DNA of 64,000 nucleotides from an uncultured Flavobacteriales bacterium (GCA_937876195.1 CALEIK010000026.1:144742-208741), one strand, 5' to 3'; numbered from the stretch's first letter, positions 9,463 through 18,894 are shown. Translations and numbers: made by a program. The notes: generated from the letters alone by a model not told the origin.

Positions 9463-10480
9463 TTCTTACTTTGTATATTCTTTCAATAATTTCTACGACT
9501 TTAAGACCTTCTAATGCATTTGTGGTTGCCGTCGTTCTTCCTTTTAATGTGTCGATAACGTTTTTTATGACGTAATTGTGATTGGCTGCAGACCCTTTGT
9601 ATGGTCCGTAGTCGTTTGCAGGATTGGATTCCTTCAATACGGGCATTTCATAATCTTGGATATTGCACACTTCTACTTCGTTCATGTATTGTCCACCAAT
9701 TTTCACACTTCCCTCGCTTCCAACAATGGTCAATGAACTTTCTAAGTTTTGATTTGCTACAGCAGTAGAGTAATTAATACAGCCCATTCCACCGTTGACA
9801 AAATCAAAGTTGACAAAACCTGAATCTTCGAAAGCTGTGGAGTCTTTGTGTGTAAAATCGGCAAATTTTCCGCTGATATTGTCAATGTCGCCGAAGAGCC
9901 AATACATGATATCTATAAAGTGGGAAAACTGAGTAAACAAGGTTCCACCATCCAAATCTGCGGTTCCTTTCCAACCACCTTTTTTGTAATAACGATCGTC
10001 ACGGTTCCAGTAACAATTCAACTGCACCATGAAGATATCACCTAGTTTCTTTTCGTCAACGATTGATTTGACCCACTCAGAGGGTGGAGAATACCTGTTT
10101 TGCATCACACAAAATACGTGCTTTGACATTTGGAGTGATTTGAAAATCACTTTTTCGCAATTGTCCTTTGAAAGCCCCATTGGTTTCTCGCAGACCACAT
10201 GTTTCTTCGCTTCTAGTGCGGCAAGACTTTGCTTTGCATGTAGACCATTTGGTGTACAGATATTCGCAACGTCAAATTCAATTCCTGATGCCAATAGTGC
10301 TTCAATTGAATCAAAAAAGGGCACGTCAAAATGTGTTGCGTCGCAATCTTCCATCGAGCGAATATCAACCATTGCAACCAATTCAGATTCGTCATCTCGC
10401 TTAATCATTTCTGCGTGGCGCTTTCCAATATGTCCTGCTCCTATGACAGCAAATTTTATTTTTTCTTCGTTTTGCGACAT
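9443..10480 (-). CDS. wbpB: Gfo/Idh/MocA oxidoreductase, WbpB-like
   Basis: A 345-residue NAD(P)-dependent oxidoreductase with an N-terminal Rossmann fold (GAGHIGKRHAEMI, 14-26), the family's EKP motif at 98-100, and the C-terminal beta-sheet dimerisation domain. In the Pseudomonas pathway WbpB oxidises the C3 hydroxyl of UDP-GlcNAcA so that WbpE can transaminate it. The neighbours match that pathway: the 6-dehydrogenase directly downstream (20-bp overlap), the acetyltransferase 5 bp upstream and the aminotransferase at the head of the operon. The family is broad, so the specific WbpB role rests on this context. Confidence 0.82.
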   Translation of the reverse strand: MSQNEEKIKFAVIGAGHIGKRHAEMIKRDDESELVAMVDIRSMEDCDATHFDVPFFDSIEALLASGIEFDVANICTPNGLHAKQSLAALEAKKHVVCEKPMGLSKDNCEKVIFKSLQMSKHVFCVMQNRYSPPSEWVKSIVDEKKLGDIFMVQLNCYWNRDDRYYKKGGWKGTADLDGGTLFTQFSHFIDIMYWLFGDIDNISGKFADFTHKDSTAFEDSGFVNFDFVNGGMGCINYSTAVANQNLESSLTIVGSEGSVKIGGQYMNEVEVCNIQDYEMPVLKESNPANDYGPYKGSAANHNYVIKNVIDTLKGRTTATTNALEGLKVVEIIERIYKVRNEQLDL

Positions 10481-10485
10481 GCTTA

Positions 10486-11055
10486 TTAAAGTTTAATCAC
10501 TTTTTGGTTCTCTAATCTATATTTTTCGCCACTTGAAGGACAGGTGGCATTTCCATTGTTATCAAATACCAATCGCTCTCCATATTCACTCATCCATCCA
10601 ATTTGTCGCGCTGGATTCCCTACGACCAATGCATAATCAAGCACTGTCTTCGTCACCACTGCACCTGCTCCAATAAAGGCGTAAGCTCCAATATCATGTC
10701 CACAGACGATCGTTGCGTTCGCACCGATACTTGCTCCTTTTCGAACAATTGTTTTGGCGTATTCAGCTTTTCGGTTGATTGCACTTCGTGGATTTATTAC
10801 GTTGGTAAACACCATGGAGGGGCCTAAAAACACATCATCTTCGCAAATAACACCTGTATAAATTGAAACGTTATTTTGAATTTTGACATTTTTTCCAAGA
10901 ATCACTTCAGGCGAAATCACTACGTTTTGTCCGATGTTACAACGATCCCCGATCACACAATTGGGCATGATGTGTGAAAAATGCCAAATTTTGACACCTT
11001 CACCGATTTGGCAGCCTTCATCAATTACGGCAGTTTCGTGTGCAAAATAACTCAT
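10486..11055 (-). CDS. wbpD: UDP-sugar N-acetyltransferase, WbpD-like left-handed beta-helix
   Basis: A 189-residue hexapeptide-repeat acyltransferase. Residues 10-140 are a run of [LIV]-G-x-x-x-x repeats (for example [13 protein letters not shown]), which build a left-handed beta-helix trimer, with the loop [14 protein letters not shown] typical of WbpD/WlbB enzymes. It is expected to acetylate the 3-amino group formed by WbpE, giving UDP-2,3-diacetamido-2,3-dideoxyglucuronic acid. The start codon overlaps the stop of the UDP-xylose synthase gene (TAATG). Function is inferred from fold, length and operon partners. Confidence 0.85.
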   Translation of the reverse strand: MSYFAHETAVIDEGCQIGEGVKIWHFSHIMPNCVIGDRCNIGQNVVISPEVILGKNVKIQNNVSIYTGVICEDDVFLGPSMVFTNVINPRSAINRKAEYAKTIVRKGASIGANATIVCGHDIGAYAFIGAGAVVTKTVLDYALVVGNPARQIGWMSEYGERLVFDNNGNATCPSSGEKYRLENQKVIKL

Positions 11056-12050
11056 TAGCGTACGATGTATTTTTCAAAATTATAATGCGCGGTTGCTGTT
11101 AACTCCTCTTCGGGTAGACTTTTGAAATACGCATACGTTCTTTTCAATCCCTCTTTTCGATCAATCTTCGGTTCCCACCCAAGCAAATGTCGCGCTTTGG
11201 TAATATCTGGCTGACGCTGTTTCGGATCATCTGTTGGCAATCCTTTGAACACAATCTTTTGATCTGTTCCTGTCAATTCTATAATCTCTTGTGCGAAATC
11301 TTTAATGGTAATTTCTGAAGGGTTACCAATATTTATTGGATCGGAGCAATCGCTCAGCAACAATCGATAAATTCCTTCTACTAAATCATCAACGTAACAA
11401 AACGAACGTGTTTGGGATCCATCTCCAAAAATGGTTAGGTCTTCTCCTCTCAATGCTTGACCAATAAAAGCAGGCAACACACGACCGTCGTTCAGGCGCA
11501 TTCGTGGTCCATACGTGTTAAAAATACGCACGATACGCGTTTCTAATCCATGAAAGGTATGGTAAGCCATGGTAATTGCTTCTTGGAAACGTTTTGCTTC
11601 ATCGTAAACGCCACGCGGTCCAACTGGGTTCACGTGCCCCCAATAATCTTCCGTTTGTGGATGAACTTCAGGATCTCCATAAATTTCAGAAGTTGAAGCG
11701 ATTAAGATCCGTGCATTTTTAGCTTTTGCCAATCCAAGACAGTTGTGAATTCCAAGCGACCCAACTTTTAAGGTCTGAATTGGAATTTTCAAATAATCGA
11801 TTGGGCTTGCAGGGGATGCAAAGTGAAGAATGTAATCCAAATTCCCAGGAACATGAATGAATTTTGTCACGTCGTGATTGCAAAATTCAAAGTTTTCCAG
11901 TGGAAAAAGGTGTTCAATGTTTTCGATTCTTCCCGTGATAAGATTATCCATGGCAATGACGTGATAGTCTTTTGCTATGAAAAAGTCACATAAATGCGAA
12001 CCAAGAAATCCAGCTGCTCCAGTAATTAATATGCGTTTTCTTTCAGCCAT
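11055..12050 (-). CDS. uxs: UDP-glucuronate decarboxylase (UDP-xylose synthase)
   Basis: An extended SDR enzyme that converts UDP-glucuronic acid to UDP-xylose. The 331-residue protein has the NAD motif GAAGFLGSH (11-19), the segment [15 protein letters not shown] that is diagnostic for the UXS family, and the catalytic Tyr149/Lys153 in YDEAKR. The UDP-glucose dehydrogenase gene directly upstream (one-base overlap) makes its substrate, so the pair gives a complete route from UDP-glucose to UDP-xylose. This suggests pentose in the surface glycan. Assignment is strong. Confidence 0.92.
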   Translation of the reverse strand: MAERKRILITGAAGFLGSHLCDFFIAKDYHVIAMDNLITGRIENIEHLFPLENFEFCNHDVTKFIHVPGNLDYILHFASPASPIDYLKIPIQTLKVGSLGIHNCLGLAKAKNARILIASTSEIYGDPEVHPQTEDYWGHVNPVGPRGVYDEAKRFQEAITMAYHTFHGLETRIVRIFNTYGPRMRLNDGRVLPAFIGQALRGEDLTIFGDGSQTRSFCYVDDLVEGIYRLLLSDCSDPINIGNPSEITIKDFAQEIIELTGTDQKIVFKGLPTDDPKQRQPDITKARHLLGWEPKIDRKEGLKRTYAYFKSLPEEELTATAHYNFEKYIVR

Positions 12051-13384
12051 TAATTTTCAATTTTAGAAAGCATGGATACCGTTTTTCTTCCAATGGAATT
12101 GTAATAAAATCCTTTGCTGTTCATCTCTTCTGTGTCGAATAAATTACGACCGTCAAAAATTACTTTGTCGTTCATTAGTTTTTCCATTTTGTCAAAATCA
12201 GGATTTCTGAAAATTCCCCATTCCGTACAAATTAATAAGGCATCAACGCCATTCAATGCAACATATTCGTCTGTTGCGTAATTAATTTTATCACCAAGAA
12301 GTTCTTTCACATTTTCCATTGCTTCTGGATCAAAAGCAGTAATTGAAGCTCCTTCGTTCAATAGTGCATCAATCATATACAATGCGGGTGCTTCGCGAAT
12401 ATCATCAGTATCAGGCTTGAATGCCAATCCCCAAATGGCGATTTTTTTACTCTTTAAGTCTCCTCGGAAGAAATTCTTAATTTTTGGGAGCAATACAGTT
12501 TTTTGGTTCTCATTGACAGCCATCACTGCGTTCAGGATCTCAAAACTAAAGTTATTTTCAGCGCCACTTTTCACCAAAGCCTGAACATCTTTTGGGAAGC
12601 AAGAGCCACCATATCCAATTCCTGGGAAGAGAAAACGTTTTCCGATGCGCTCATCTGATCCAATACCAATACGCACTTTGTCAACATCAGCACCGACCAA
12701 TTCGCAAAAATTAGCGACTTCGTTCATGAACGTAATTTTCGTTGCTAAAAATGAATTTGCAGCGTATTTCGTCAATTCAGCAGATTTCTCATCCATGAAA
12801 ATAATTGGATTTCCTTGGCGCACAAACGGTTTGTATAACTGCTCCATCACCTTTTCAGCGCGTGCAGAACTTGTTCCGATAACAACGCGGTCTGGTTTTA
12901 GGAAATCGTCTACGGCGAACCCTTCGCGTAAAAACTCAGGATTTGAAACGATATCAAAATCGCATTTAGCATGTTTTGCAACAGCCGCGTGGACTTTTTC
13001 TGCTGTTCCAACGGGAACTGTGCTTTTGTCAACGATGACTTTGTAGTCCGTAATCATTTTTCCTAATTCATCCGCTACGCCAAGTATGTAAGATAAATCT
13101 GCAGAACCATCTTCACCCGGAGGAGTAGGTAAAGCCAAGAAAATAATTTCTGCATCTTTTATCCCTTCTGCCAAGTCCGTCGTGAAACTGAGACGATTCG
13201 CTTTTATGTTTCTTTCGAAAAGCACATCCAAATGAGGTTCGTAAATGGGCACCTCACCGTTGCGCATACGGTCTACTTTCTTTTTATCAATGTCGACACA
13301 AATCACTTGGTTTCCTGTTTCAGCGAAGCATGTTCCTGTTACCAGACCAACATAACCAGTACCGACGACTGCGATTTTTTTCAT
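12050..13384 (-). CDS. ugd: UDP-glucose 6-dehydrogenase
   Basis: Oxidises UDP-glucose to UDP-glucuronate in two NAD-dependent steps. The 444-residue protein has the Rossmann motif [10 protein letters not shown] (8-17), the central SNPEFLREG motif, and the catalytic cysteine Cys262 in GGSCFPKD, followed by the C-terminal UDP-binding domain with [16 protein letters not shown]. Its product is the substrate of the UXS enzyme encoded next. It follows the aminotransferase gene after a 3-bp gap, so both are part of the same minus-strand operon. Confidence 0.95.
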   Translation of the reverse strand: MKKIAVVGTGYVGLVTGTCFAETGNQVICVDIDKKKVDRMRNGEVPIYEPHLDVLFERNIKANRLSFTTDLAEGIKDAEIIFLALPTPPGEDGSADLSYILGVADELGKMITDYKVIVDKSTVPVGTAEKVHAAVAKHAKCDFDIVSNPEFLREGFAVDDFLKPDRVVIGTSSARAEKVMEQLYKPFVRQGNPIIFMDEKSAELTKYAANSFLATKITFMNEVANFCELVGADVDKVRIGIGSDERIGKRFLFPGIGYGGSCFPKDVQALVKSGAENNFSFEILNAVMAVNENQKTVLLPKIKNFFRGDLKSKKIAIWGLAFKPDTDDIREAPALYMIDALLNEGASITAFDPEAMENVKELLGDKINYATDEYVALNGVDALLICTEWGIFRNPDFDKMEKLMNDKVIFDGRNLFDTEEMNSKGFYYNSIGRKTVSMLSKIEN

Positions 13385-13387
13385 TTT

Positions 13388-14521
13388 TTATACTTTTACG
13401 CTAACAAATTCAGCGATGTTTGAACAAATGTATTCGAGTTGATCTTGCTCCATTTCAGTGTGAATAGGTAAAGATAATACTCTTTCCGTCAACCAATCGG
13501 TGACAGGTAAATTCGTGGATGCACTACCGAATGATGCAAACATTTCTTGTTTGTGCGCAGGAACAGGGTAATAAATCATCGAAGGTATATCCTTTTCAGC
13601 AAGGAAGGCATTCAACCCGTCTCTATCAATTCCTTCTAAAATGAGTGTATATTGATGGAACACATGTCGCGACTTGTCTCCACGAACCGGCGTTTGAATT
13701 CCTTCAATGTTCGCAAAATAGTTATCGTAATAATCAGCGACTTTTCTTCGCGCATCGATGTAATTATCTAATTCACGTAGCTTAATTCTCAAAACTGCTG
13801 CTTGAACACTGTCCAAACGTGAGTTGCAACCAACAACATCGTGGTAGTAACGTTTGCTTTGACCATGGTTGACAATCATTCGCATCGCTCCAGCTAGTGC
13901 ATCATCATTCGTAAAAATAGCACCGCCATCACCATAGCAACCTAGGTTTTTAGATGGAAAAAATGACGTGCAGCCTATATGACCAATACCTCCAGATTTC
14001 ACATCACCCGATGGCATGTGATAATCACTTCCAATCGCTTGGGCGTTATCTTCAAGCACGTATAAGTTATGTTTGTTGGCAACAGCCATAATTTCTTCCA
14101 TGTTCGACGTTTGTCCGTACAAATGCACAGGAACGATCGCTTTGGTTCTTGGCGTAATAGCCGCTTCGATTAATGATGGATTGATACAAAATGTATCCTT
14201 GTCAACGTCGACAAAAATGGGTTTTAGTCCTAGTAAGGCAATGACTTCTGTCGTTGCAATAAACGTGAAGGACGGAGTGATTACCTCGTCTCCAGGCTTC
14301 AACCCAAGCGCCATCAATGCAATTTGCAAAGCATCTGTTCCGTTGGCACACGGTATGACATGTTTAACGCCTAAATAGGCTTCAAGCTCTTTCTGAAAAG
14401 CTTGTACTTCTGGTCCGTTAATAAATTGGGCAGTTTCTAAAACTCCCATTATTGCGGTGTCTACTTCGGGTTTTATCTTTTGGTATTGTCCTACCAAATC
14501 AACCATTTGAATTTTTTTCAT
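13388..14521 (-). CDS. wbpE: DegT/DnrJ/EryC1/StrS sugar aminotransferase, WbpE-like
   Basis: A PLP-dependent aminotransferase of about 377 residues with the family motifs: NGTDAL near 61-66, the cofactor-binding ED(N) of VLEDNAQAIG, and the lysine that binds PLP in FFPSKNLGCYGDGG (about Lys191). WbpE transfers an amino group to the 3-keto group of the WbpB product. It is the first gene of the operon. The reading frame is also open one codon upstream at a TTG, but the ATG at 14521 is preferred. Close relatives act on other keto sugars, so the exact substrate is inferred from the WbpA/B/D-like neighbours. Confidence 0.86.
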   Translation of the reverse strand: MKKIQMVDLVGQYQKIKPEVDTAIMGVLETAQFINGPEVQAFQKELEAYLGVKHVIPCANGTDALQIALMALGLKPGDEVITPSFTFIATTEVIALLGLKPIFVDVDKDTFCINPSLIEAAITPRTKAIVPVHLYGQTSNMEEIMAVANKHNLYVLEDNAQAIGSDYHMPSGDVKSGGIGHIGCTSFFPSKNLGCYGDGGAIFTNDDALAGAMRMIVNHGQSKRYYHDVVGCNSRLDSVQAAVLRIKLRELDNYIDARRKVADYYDNYFANIEGIQTPVRGDKSRHVFHQYTLILEGIDRDGLNAFLAEKDIPSMIYYPVPAHKQEMFASFGSASTNLPVTDWLTERVLSLPIHTEMEQDQLEYICSNIAEFVSVKV

Positions 14522-14561
14522 CAACGAGTGTGCTTAAAACAATTATTCAAGGGGTTAAAGA

Positions 14562-14577
14562 TAAGGAAATGTCCTTA
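14562..14577. promoter_or_regulatory. Dyad in the promoter region of the polysaccharide operon
   Basis: The 16-bp dyad TAAGGA-AATG-TCCTTA lies about 40 bp upstream of the first gene of the minus-strand polysaccharide operon, next to a weak -7-like sequence. It could be an operator, but it could also be chance in AT-rich DNA. The rest of the 14522-14758 gap holds the cysC promoter and no gene. Confidence 0.25.
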
Positions 14578-14677
14578 AAATTAAGGTTGAAGTTGGGGTT
14601 ATTTTCAATTTGTTCGAGAAATTTTTATTCTGAACAGAAAGATAGAAAATGAACACTTTGGGTTTAAAAATCAAATG

Positions 14678-14711
14678 TTGCATTTTCACTCATTTTCAAT
14701 ACGTATATTTG
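14678..14711 (+). promoter_or_regulatory. Promoter of the cysC operon
   Basis: TTG at 14678-14680 and TATATTTG at 14704-14711 match the Bacteroidota elements TTG and TAnnTTTG with a 23-base spacer. The predicted transcript starts about 40 bases before the ATG of cysC at 14759. Assigned by consensus match only. Confidence 0.5.
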
Positions 14712-14758
14712 TTGTATGTTTCTGTTCAGCAATTTCTAGCTAACTAAATGTAACACTG

Positions 14759-15346
14759 ATGTCAAAAGAGCTATTTCCACATCGTTTTTTAATAGATAAG
14801 AGCAAGCGAAATGCTCAGAAGAAGCATGCTTCTTTTGTGGTCTGGTTGACGGGCCTTTCGGGCGCTGGGAAATCAACTTTGGCAGATGAAATCGAGCAGC
14901 ATTTGTTTAAAAAGGGAGTGCACACGTTTATTTTGGATGGTGACTTTTTGAGACATGGATTGAATAGTGATCTTTCTTTTTCTGATGAGGACCGAACTGA
15001 AAATATTCGTCGCGTTGGAGAGGTGGCTCACTTATTTGTGGATGCTGGAATTGTTGTGATCGCAGCATTTGTATCTCCTTTTGAAGCGGATCGAGATCAA
15101 GTCAAAAAATTGGTCGGTGCCGAAAATTACGTTGAAATCTTTGTTGATACAACAGTTGAAACCTGTGCGGAGAGAGACACAAAGGGACTTTATCACAAAG
15201 CATCAAAGGGTGAAATTGCGCTTCCTGGGGTGACATCGACGTATGAAATGCCCAAATCACCAGATTTTGCGATAACTACTGAAAATAAGAAAGTTGTCAT
15301 GATGAGTATTTGGGAAGCATTGGACGAAAAATTGCAATTGAGATGA
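14759..15346 (+). CDS. cysC: Adenylylsulfate kinase CysC
   Basis: Phosphorylates APS to PAPS, the universal sulfate donor. The 195-residue protein has Walker A GLSGAGKST (32-40), the DGD motif of LDGDFLRHGLN, the conserved FSDEDRTENIRRVGEV segment, and the lid region with DTKGLYHKA. Length is normal for a stand-alone CysC, not fused to CysN. The last bases overlap the cysD start by 4 bp (ATGA), indicating coupling. With no APS or PAPS reductase in the operon, production of PAPS for sulfotransferases is as likely as cysteine synthesis. Confidence 0.96.
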   Translation: MSKELFPHRFLIDKSKRNAQKKHASFVVWLTGLSGAGKSTLADEIEQHLFKKGVHTFILDGDFLRHGLNSDLSFSDEDRTENIRRVGEVAHLFVDAGIVVIAAFVSPFEADRDQVKKLVGAENYVEIFVDTTVETCAERDTKGLYHKASKGEIALPGVTSTYEMPKSPDFAITTENKKVVMMSIWEALDEKLQLR

Positions 15347-16248
15347 ACAAATACTACCTAAATTATCTGGATGAGTTGGAATCGGAGGCAATTTATATTC
15401 TTCGAGAAGTATCTGCAAAATTTGAGCATCCAGTGATTTTATTTTCTGGTGGAAAGGATTCAATTTTAGTCACGCATTTAGCAAAAAAAGCATTTTTCCC
15501 AGCTAAGATTCCTTTTGCACTGTTGCACATTGATACAGGACACAATTTTCCTGAGACAATTTTATTTCGAGATAAACTGGTCAGTGAACTAGATCTTAAA
15601 TTATTGGTTGGTTCAGTTCAGCAATCCATCAATGAAAAAAGAGTGGTGGAAGAATCAGGAAAGTATGCTTCAAGAAATATCTTACAAATAACGACGCTGT
15701 TGGACACAATTGAGGAGTTAAAGATTGATTGTGCAATAGGAGGAGGACGCCGAGATGAAGAAAAGTCTCGTGCAAAAGAACGCGTTTTTTCACACCGTGA
15801 TAGTTTCGGACAATGGGACCCAAAGAATCAGCGTCCTGAATTGTGGAACATTTTTAACAGCGCACATGAATTGGGAGAACATTTTAGAGTTTTTCCGATC
15901 AGCAATTGGACAGAAATGGATGTGTGGAGTTATATCGCAAGAGAAAATATTGAAATTCCATCCCTTTATTATGCCCATGAAAGAAAAGTGGTATGGAGAA
16001 ACGATTCTTGGATTCCAGTTTCGGAATTTATAACACTTGATGAGAAAGATCAGGTAGAAACGAAAAAAATTCGATTTAGAACGCTTGGCGATATCACCAT
16101 TACTGGCGGAATTGAATCTGAAGCAGATACGCTCGAAAAAATTGTGATCGAAGTTGCTGCCATGCGACAAACGGAACGCGGAAATCGCGCAGACGATAAA
16201 AGATCCGACAATGCAATGGAAGATCGAAAAAGAGAAGGGTATTTTTAA
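15343..16248 (+). CDS. cysD: Sulfate adenylyltransferase subunit 2 CysD
   Basis: The catalytic subunit of the heterodimeric ATP sulfurylase, making APS from ATP and sulfate with CysN. The 301-residue protein carries the PP-loop SGGKDS (35-40), the HIDTGHNFPET motif, the GGGRRDEEKSRAKER segment, and the C-terminal R-x-x-DxxxxxAMEDRKREGYF tail typical of CysD. The ATG at 15343 overlaps the cysC stop and matches the family N-terminus; the frame is open 11 codons further upstream inside cysC but that is not needed. The normal partner gene cysN follows only after an inserted 500-bp cassette. Confidence 0.96.
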   Translation: MNKYYLNYLDELESEAIYILREVSAKFEHPVILFSGGKDSILVTHLAKKAFFPAKIPFALLHIDTGHNFPETILFRDKLVSELDLKLLVGSVQQSINEKRVVEESGKYASRNILQITTLLDTIEELKIDCAIGGGRRDEEKSRAKERVFSHRDSFGQWDPKNQRPELWNIFNSAHELGEHFRVFPISNWTEMDVWSYIARENIEIPSLYYAHERKVVWRNDSWIPVSEFITLDEKDQVETKKIRFRTLGDITITGGIESEADTLEKIVIEVAAMRQTERGNRADDKRSDNAMEDRKREGYF

Positions 16249-16262
16249 GAGTAGGAGTTAAG

Positions 16263-16296
16263 AGTTTAGAATTGGGAGTTAAGAATTTAGAGTTTT
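16263..16296. repeat. Left arm of 34-bp perfect inverted repeat
   Basis: This 34-bp sequence, containing GAATTGGGAGTTAAGAATTT, is the exact reverse complement of 16713-16746. It begins 14 bp after the cysD stop codon. Together the arms bracket the four-helix-bundle gene. A further AT-rich tract up to 16350 follows without a gene. Confidence 0.85.
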
Positions 16297-16350
16297 GATA
16301 TTTTTTTGTAACTTGAGTAATCATTTTTTGAACCAAACCTTTTAATTCAC

Positions 16351-16730
16351 ATGAAAAATCAATTACTAACTCGAACAAAACAATTTACTTTACGAACATT
16401 GGATTTGGTTGAAATTTTACCGAGATCGATAACAGGAAGAACGATCGCAAATCAATTATCCCGCAGTTGTTCTTCGGTTGGTGCGAATTATCGTGCTTCG
16501 ATTCGAGCTAGGAGTGATAGAGAATTTATCTCAAAAATGAATATTGTACTGGAAGAAATAGATGAATCGTGTTTTTGGATGGAAATTATTCAAGAAAAAA
16601 ACTAGCCGATGACATCATCTTGAAGCCGCTGCTCAAAGAAGCCAATGAAATAACAGCAATGACAGTAGCATCATTGAAAACCATAAAAATGAGAATGAAA
16701 GACACAAACTCAAAAACTCTAAATTCTTAA
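16351..16730 (+). pseudogene. Four-helix-bundle protein (S23/23S rRNA-intervening-sequence family), frameshifted
   Basis: The intact frame runs from the ATG at 16351 to a TAG at 16603, giving 84 residues with the family pattern: TLRTLDLVEILPRSITGRTI, then QLSRSCSSVGANYRASIRARS and a FISKMNIVLEEIDESCFWME segment. After a run of seven A bases (16595-16601) the frame breaks; adding one A restores KLADDIILKPLLKEANEIT and continues to a TAA at 16728-16730, giving about 126 residues, the usual family length. It is therefore a frameshifted copy, a homopolymer sequencing error, or a slippage site. Members of this family are common and poorly understood in Bacteroidota. It sits between cysD and cysN, inside a 34-bp inverted repeat, and its restored stop codon lies in the right arm. 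Confidence 0.8.
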
Positions 16731-16746
16731 CTCCCAATTCTAAACT
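16713..16746. repeat. Right arm of 34-bp perfect inverted repeat
   Basis: Exact reverse complement of 16263-16296. It ends 6 bp before the cysN start codon at 16753 and contains the stop codon of the restored four-helix-bundle frame. The stem could also fold in the mRNA and affect cysN translation (inference). Confidence 0.85.
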
Positions 16747-16752
16747 TAGATA

Positions 16753-18009
16753 ATGCAAATGGACAACAATCAACTTCTTCGATTCACAACAGCCGGCAGT
16801 GTTGACGACGGTAAAAGCACGCTGATTGGTCGTTTATTGTTCGATTCTAAATCGATTTTTGAAGATCAATTGGATGCGGTGGCACTTACGAGTGCTCGTA
16901 AAGGACATCATGGAATTGATTTAGCATTGTTTACAGATGGATTGCGCGATGAACGCGAACAGGGAATTACGATTGATGTGGCATATCGCTATTTTACGAC
17001 GCCCAAACGAAAATTTATCATTGCCGATACTCCAGGACATATTCAATACACGCGCAACATGATCACTGGAGCATCCAACGCTCATGCGGCAATCATTCTG
17101 ATTGATGCCCGAAACGGTGTCACTGAGCAGACAAGACGTCATACCTACATTGCTTCACTTCTTCAGCTTTCACATATCGTTGTGTGCGTTAATAAAATGG
17201 ATTTGGTAGATTTTAAAGAGGATCGCTTCAATGAAATTGTTGACGAATTTGAAGGTATTTCTTCTAAAATGATGGTAAAGGATGTCCAATACATTCCAAT
17301 AAGCGCATTGAACGGTGACAACGTGGTCAACCGTTCTGAGAACATGGACTGGTTTTTAGGGGCGCCTTTGCTGCACACCTTGGAAACGTTGCACATCAGT
17401 AGCGATATCAATAAAATTGATGCCCGTTTCCCTGTGCAAACTGTCATTCGACCTCAGACCTCAGAGTTCAGTGATTATAGAGGATATGCTGGGCGAATTG
17501 CAAGCGGTATTTTTAGACCAAACGATGAGGTAGTCATTTTACCATCGGGGATTACATCAACAATTAAGTCCATTGATCTGTTTGACCAGAATTTGGACGT
17601 CGCTTATGCGCCTATGTCGGTTTCAATCACCTTAAACGATGATATAGATGTGAGTCGCGGTGATGTGATTGTGCGTGCGAAGAATCAACCCCAATGTGTA
17701 TCTGAAATGGAAACGATGATCTGTTGGTTAAACAAGAATTCAGCAAAACCAGGGACGAAGTACACGATTCTACATACATCAAGTCAACAAAAAGCAATCA
17801 TTGATGAAGTAGTTTACAAAATGAACATCAACACGTTAGAAAGAGATAATGAGGATAAGGAAATTGGTGTGAACGATATTTGTCGCGTAAAACTTCGAAC
17901 AGCAAAACCCTTGGTCGTTGATTCATACAGAGAAAATAGAGTTACAGGGAGTTTTATACTGGTAGATAGCGGAACAAACGAAACTGTTGCGGCAGGAATG
18001 ATACTTTGA
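16753..18009 (+). CDS. cysN: Sulfate adenylyltransferase subunit 1 CysN
   Basis: The regulatory GTPase subunit of ATP sulfurylase, coupling GTP hydrolysis to APS synthesis with CysD. The 418-residue protein has an EF-Tu-like G domain with GSVDDGKST (15-23), DTPGHIQYTRNM (switch II, G3), NKMD (G4) and the SALNGDN segment, followed by two beta-barrel domains. It lacks a C-terminal CysC fusion, in line with the separate cysC gene. The gene directly follows the right arm of the inverted repeat. A second ATG two codons downstream (16759) is a possible alternative start. Confidence 0.96.
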   Translation: MQMDNNQLLRFTTAGSVDDGKSTLIGRLLFDSKSIFEDQLDAVALTSARKGHHGIDLALFTDGLRDEREQGITIDVAYRYFTTPKRKFIIADTPGHIQYTRNMITGASNAHAAIILIDARNGVTEQTRRHTYIASLLQLSHIVVCVNKMDLVDFKEDRFNEIVDEFEGISSKMMVKDVQYIPISALNGDNVVNRSENMDWFLGAPLLHTLETLHISSDINKIDARFPVQTVIRPQTSEFSDYRGYAGRIASGIFRPNDEVVILPSGITSTIKSIDLFDQNLDVAYAPMSVSITLNDDIDVSRGDVIVRAKNQPQCVSEMETMICWLNKNSAKPGTKYTILHTSSQQKAIIDEVVYKMNINTLERDNEDKEIGVNDICRVKLRTAKPLVVDSYRENRVTGSFILVDSGTNETVAAGMIL

Positions 18010-18010
18010 T

Positions 18011-18808
18011 ATGAACTTAGACAAATTACTTATTCTGGCAGTTGAGGCCACACTGGAGGCTGGAAAGGAAATTATGCGAATCTATGAAAGCGATGATTTT
18101 GGCGTTAGCTTTAAGGACGATGATTCACCTTTGACCAAGGCAGATACTGCTGCACATGAGATCATTTATAAACTGCTTTCAACTACAAATTATCCAGTAT
18201 TATCAGAAGAGGGCAAGCACCTTCCGTACGATGAACGAAAAAAATGGAAAACTTTGTGGATAGTTGATCCCATAGACGGAACGAAGGAATTCATAAAAAA
18301 GAATGGAGAGTTTACAGTGAATATCGCTCTGGTAGAGGATCAGTTGCCAATGCTAGGCGTTATTTTCATTCCAGCTAAAGCAGAACTCTATTATGCAACT
18401 AAAAATAGAGGAGCGTTTAAAGCAATTGGAGTTGACGTTAATGCTTCTGTTGAACAAATCGTGGCTTCATCACTCAAATTACCTCTCGATATGCCCTCAA
18501 AATTGTATACTATCATTGCAAGTCGTTCCCACCCTTCGTTGGAAGTAGAAGCATTTATAGAGAAAAGTAGGCAAGAGAAAGGAGAAATTGACCTTGTATC
18601 AAAGGGGAGTTCGCTAAAGTTTTGTTTGATGGCTGAGGGATCGGCGGACTGTTACCCAAGATTTGCTCCAACAATGGAGTGGGATACGGCAGCAGGACAG
18701 GCGATTTGCAACGCAGTAGGAATCGACGTAATAGACATTGGTACAAACGAAAACATGAAATACAATCGACAAAACTTGTTAAACAATTCATTTGTAGTCC
18801 AAAAGTAG
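18011..18808 (+). CDS. cysQ: 3'(2'),5'-bisphosphate nucleotidase CysQ
   Basis: Hydrolyses PAP, the by-product of PAPS use, to AMP and phosphate. The 265-residue inositol-monophosphatase-fold protein has the metal-binding motifs DPIDGTKEF (86-94), the EEG of LSEEGK, and EWDTAAGQA near 228-236. It begins one base after the cysN stop, so it belongs to the cysC-cysD-cysN operon. PAP is formed both by PAPS reductase and by sulfotransferases; its presence without a reductase gene fits the sulfation hypothesis but does not prove it. Confidence 0.94.
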   Translation: MNLDKLLILAVEATLEAGKEIMRIYESDDFGVSFKDDDSPLTKADTAAHEIIYKLLSTTNYPVLSEEGKHLPYDERKKWKTLWIVDPIDGTKEFIKKNGEFTVNIALVEDQLPMLGVIFIPAKAELYYATKNRGAFKAIGVDVNASVEQIVASSLKLPLDMPSKLYTIIASRSHPSLEVEAFIEKSRQEKGEIDLVSKGSSLKFCLMAEGSADCYPRFAPTMEWDTAAGQAICNAVGIDVIDIGTNENMKYNRQNLLNNSFVVQK

Positions 18809-18894
18809 AATGGATATGTATAATTTTGACCAAATTCAATAGACAATGAATTTTAGCGTTTAAAAGTAAATACTATACTTGTAAAAAATTAGGA

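Noticed and set aside
10029..10496. 155-codon open frame opposite the wbpB-like gene
   Set aside because: Ser/Phe-rich shadow without a recognisable domain; the minus-strand gene has clear family motifs.
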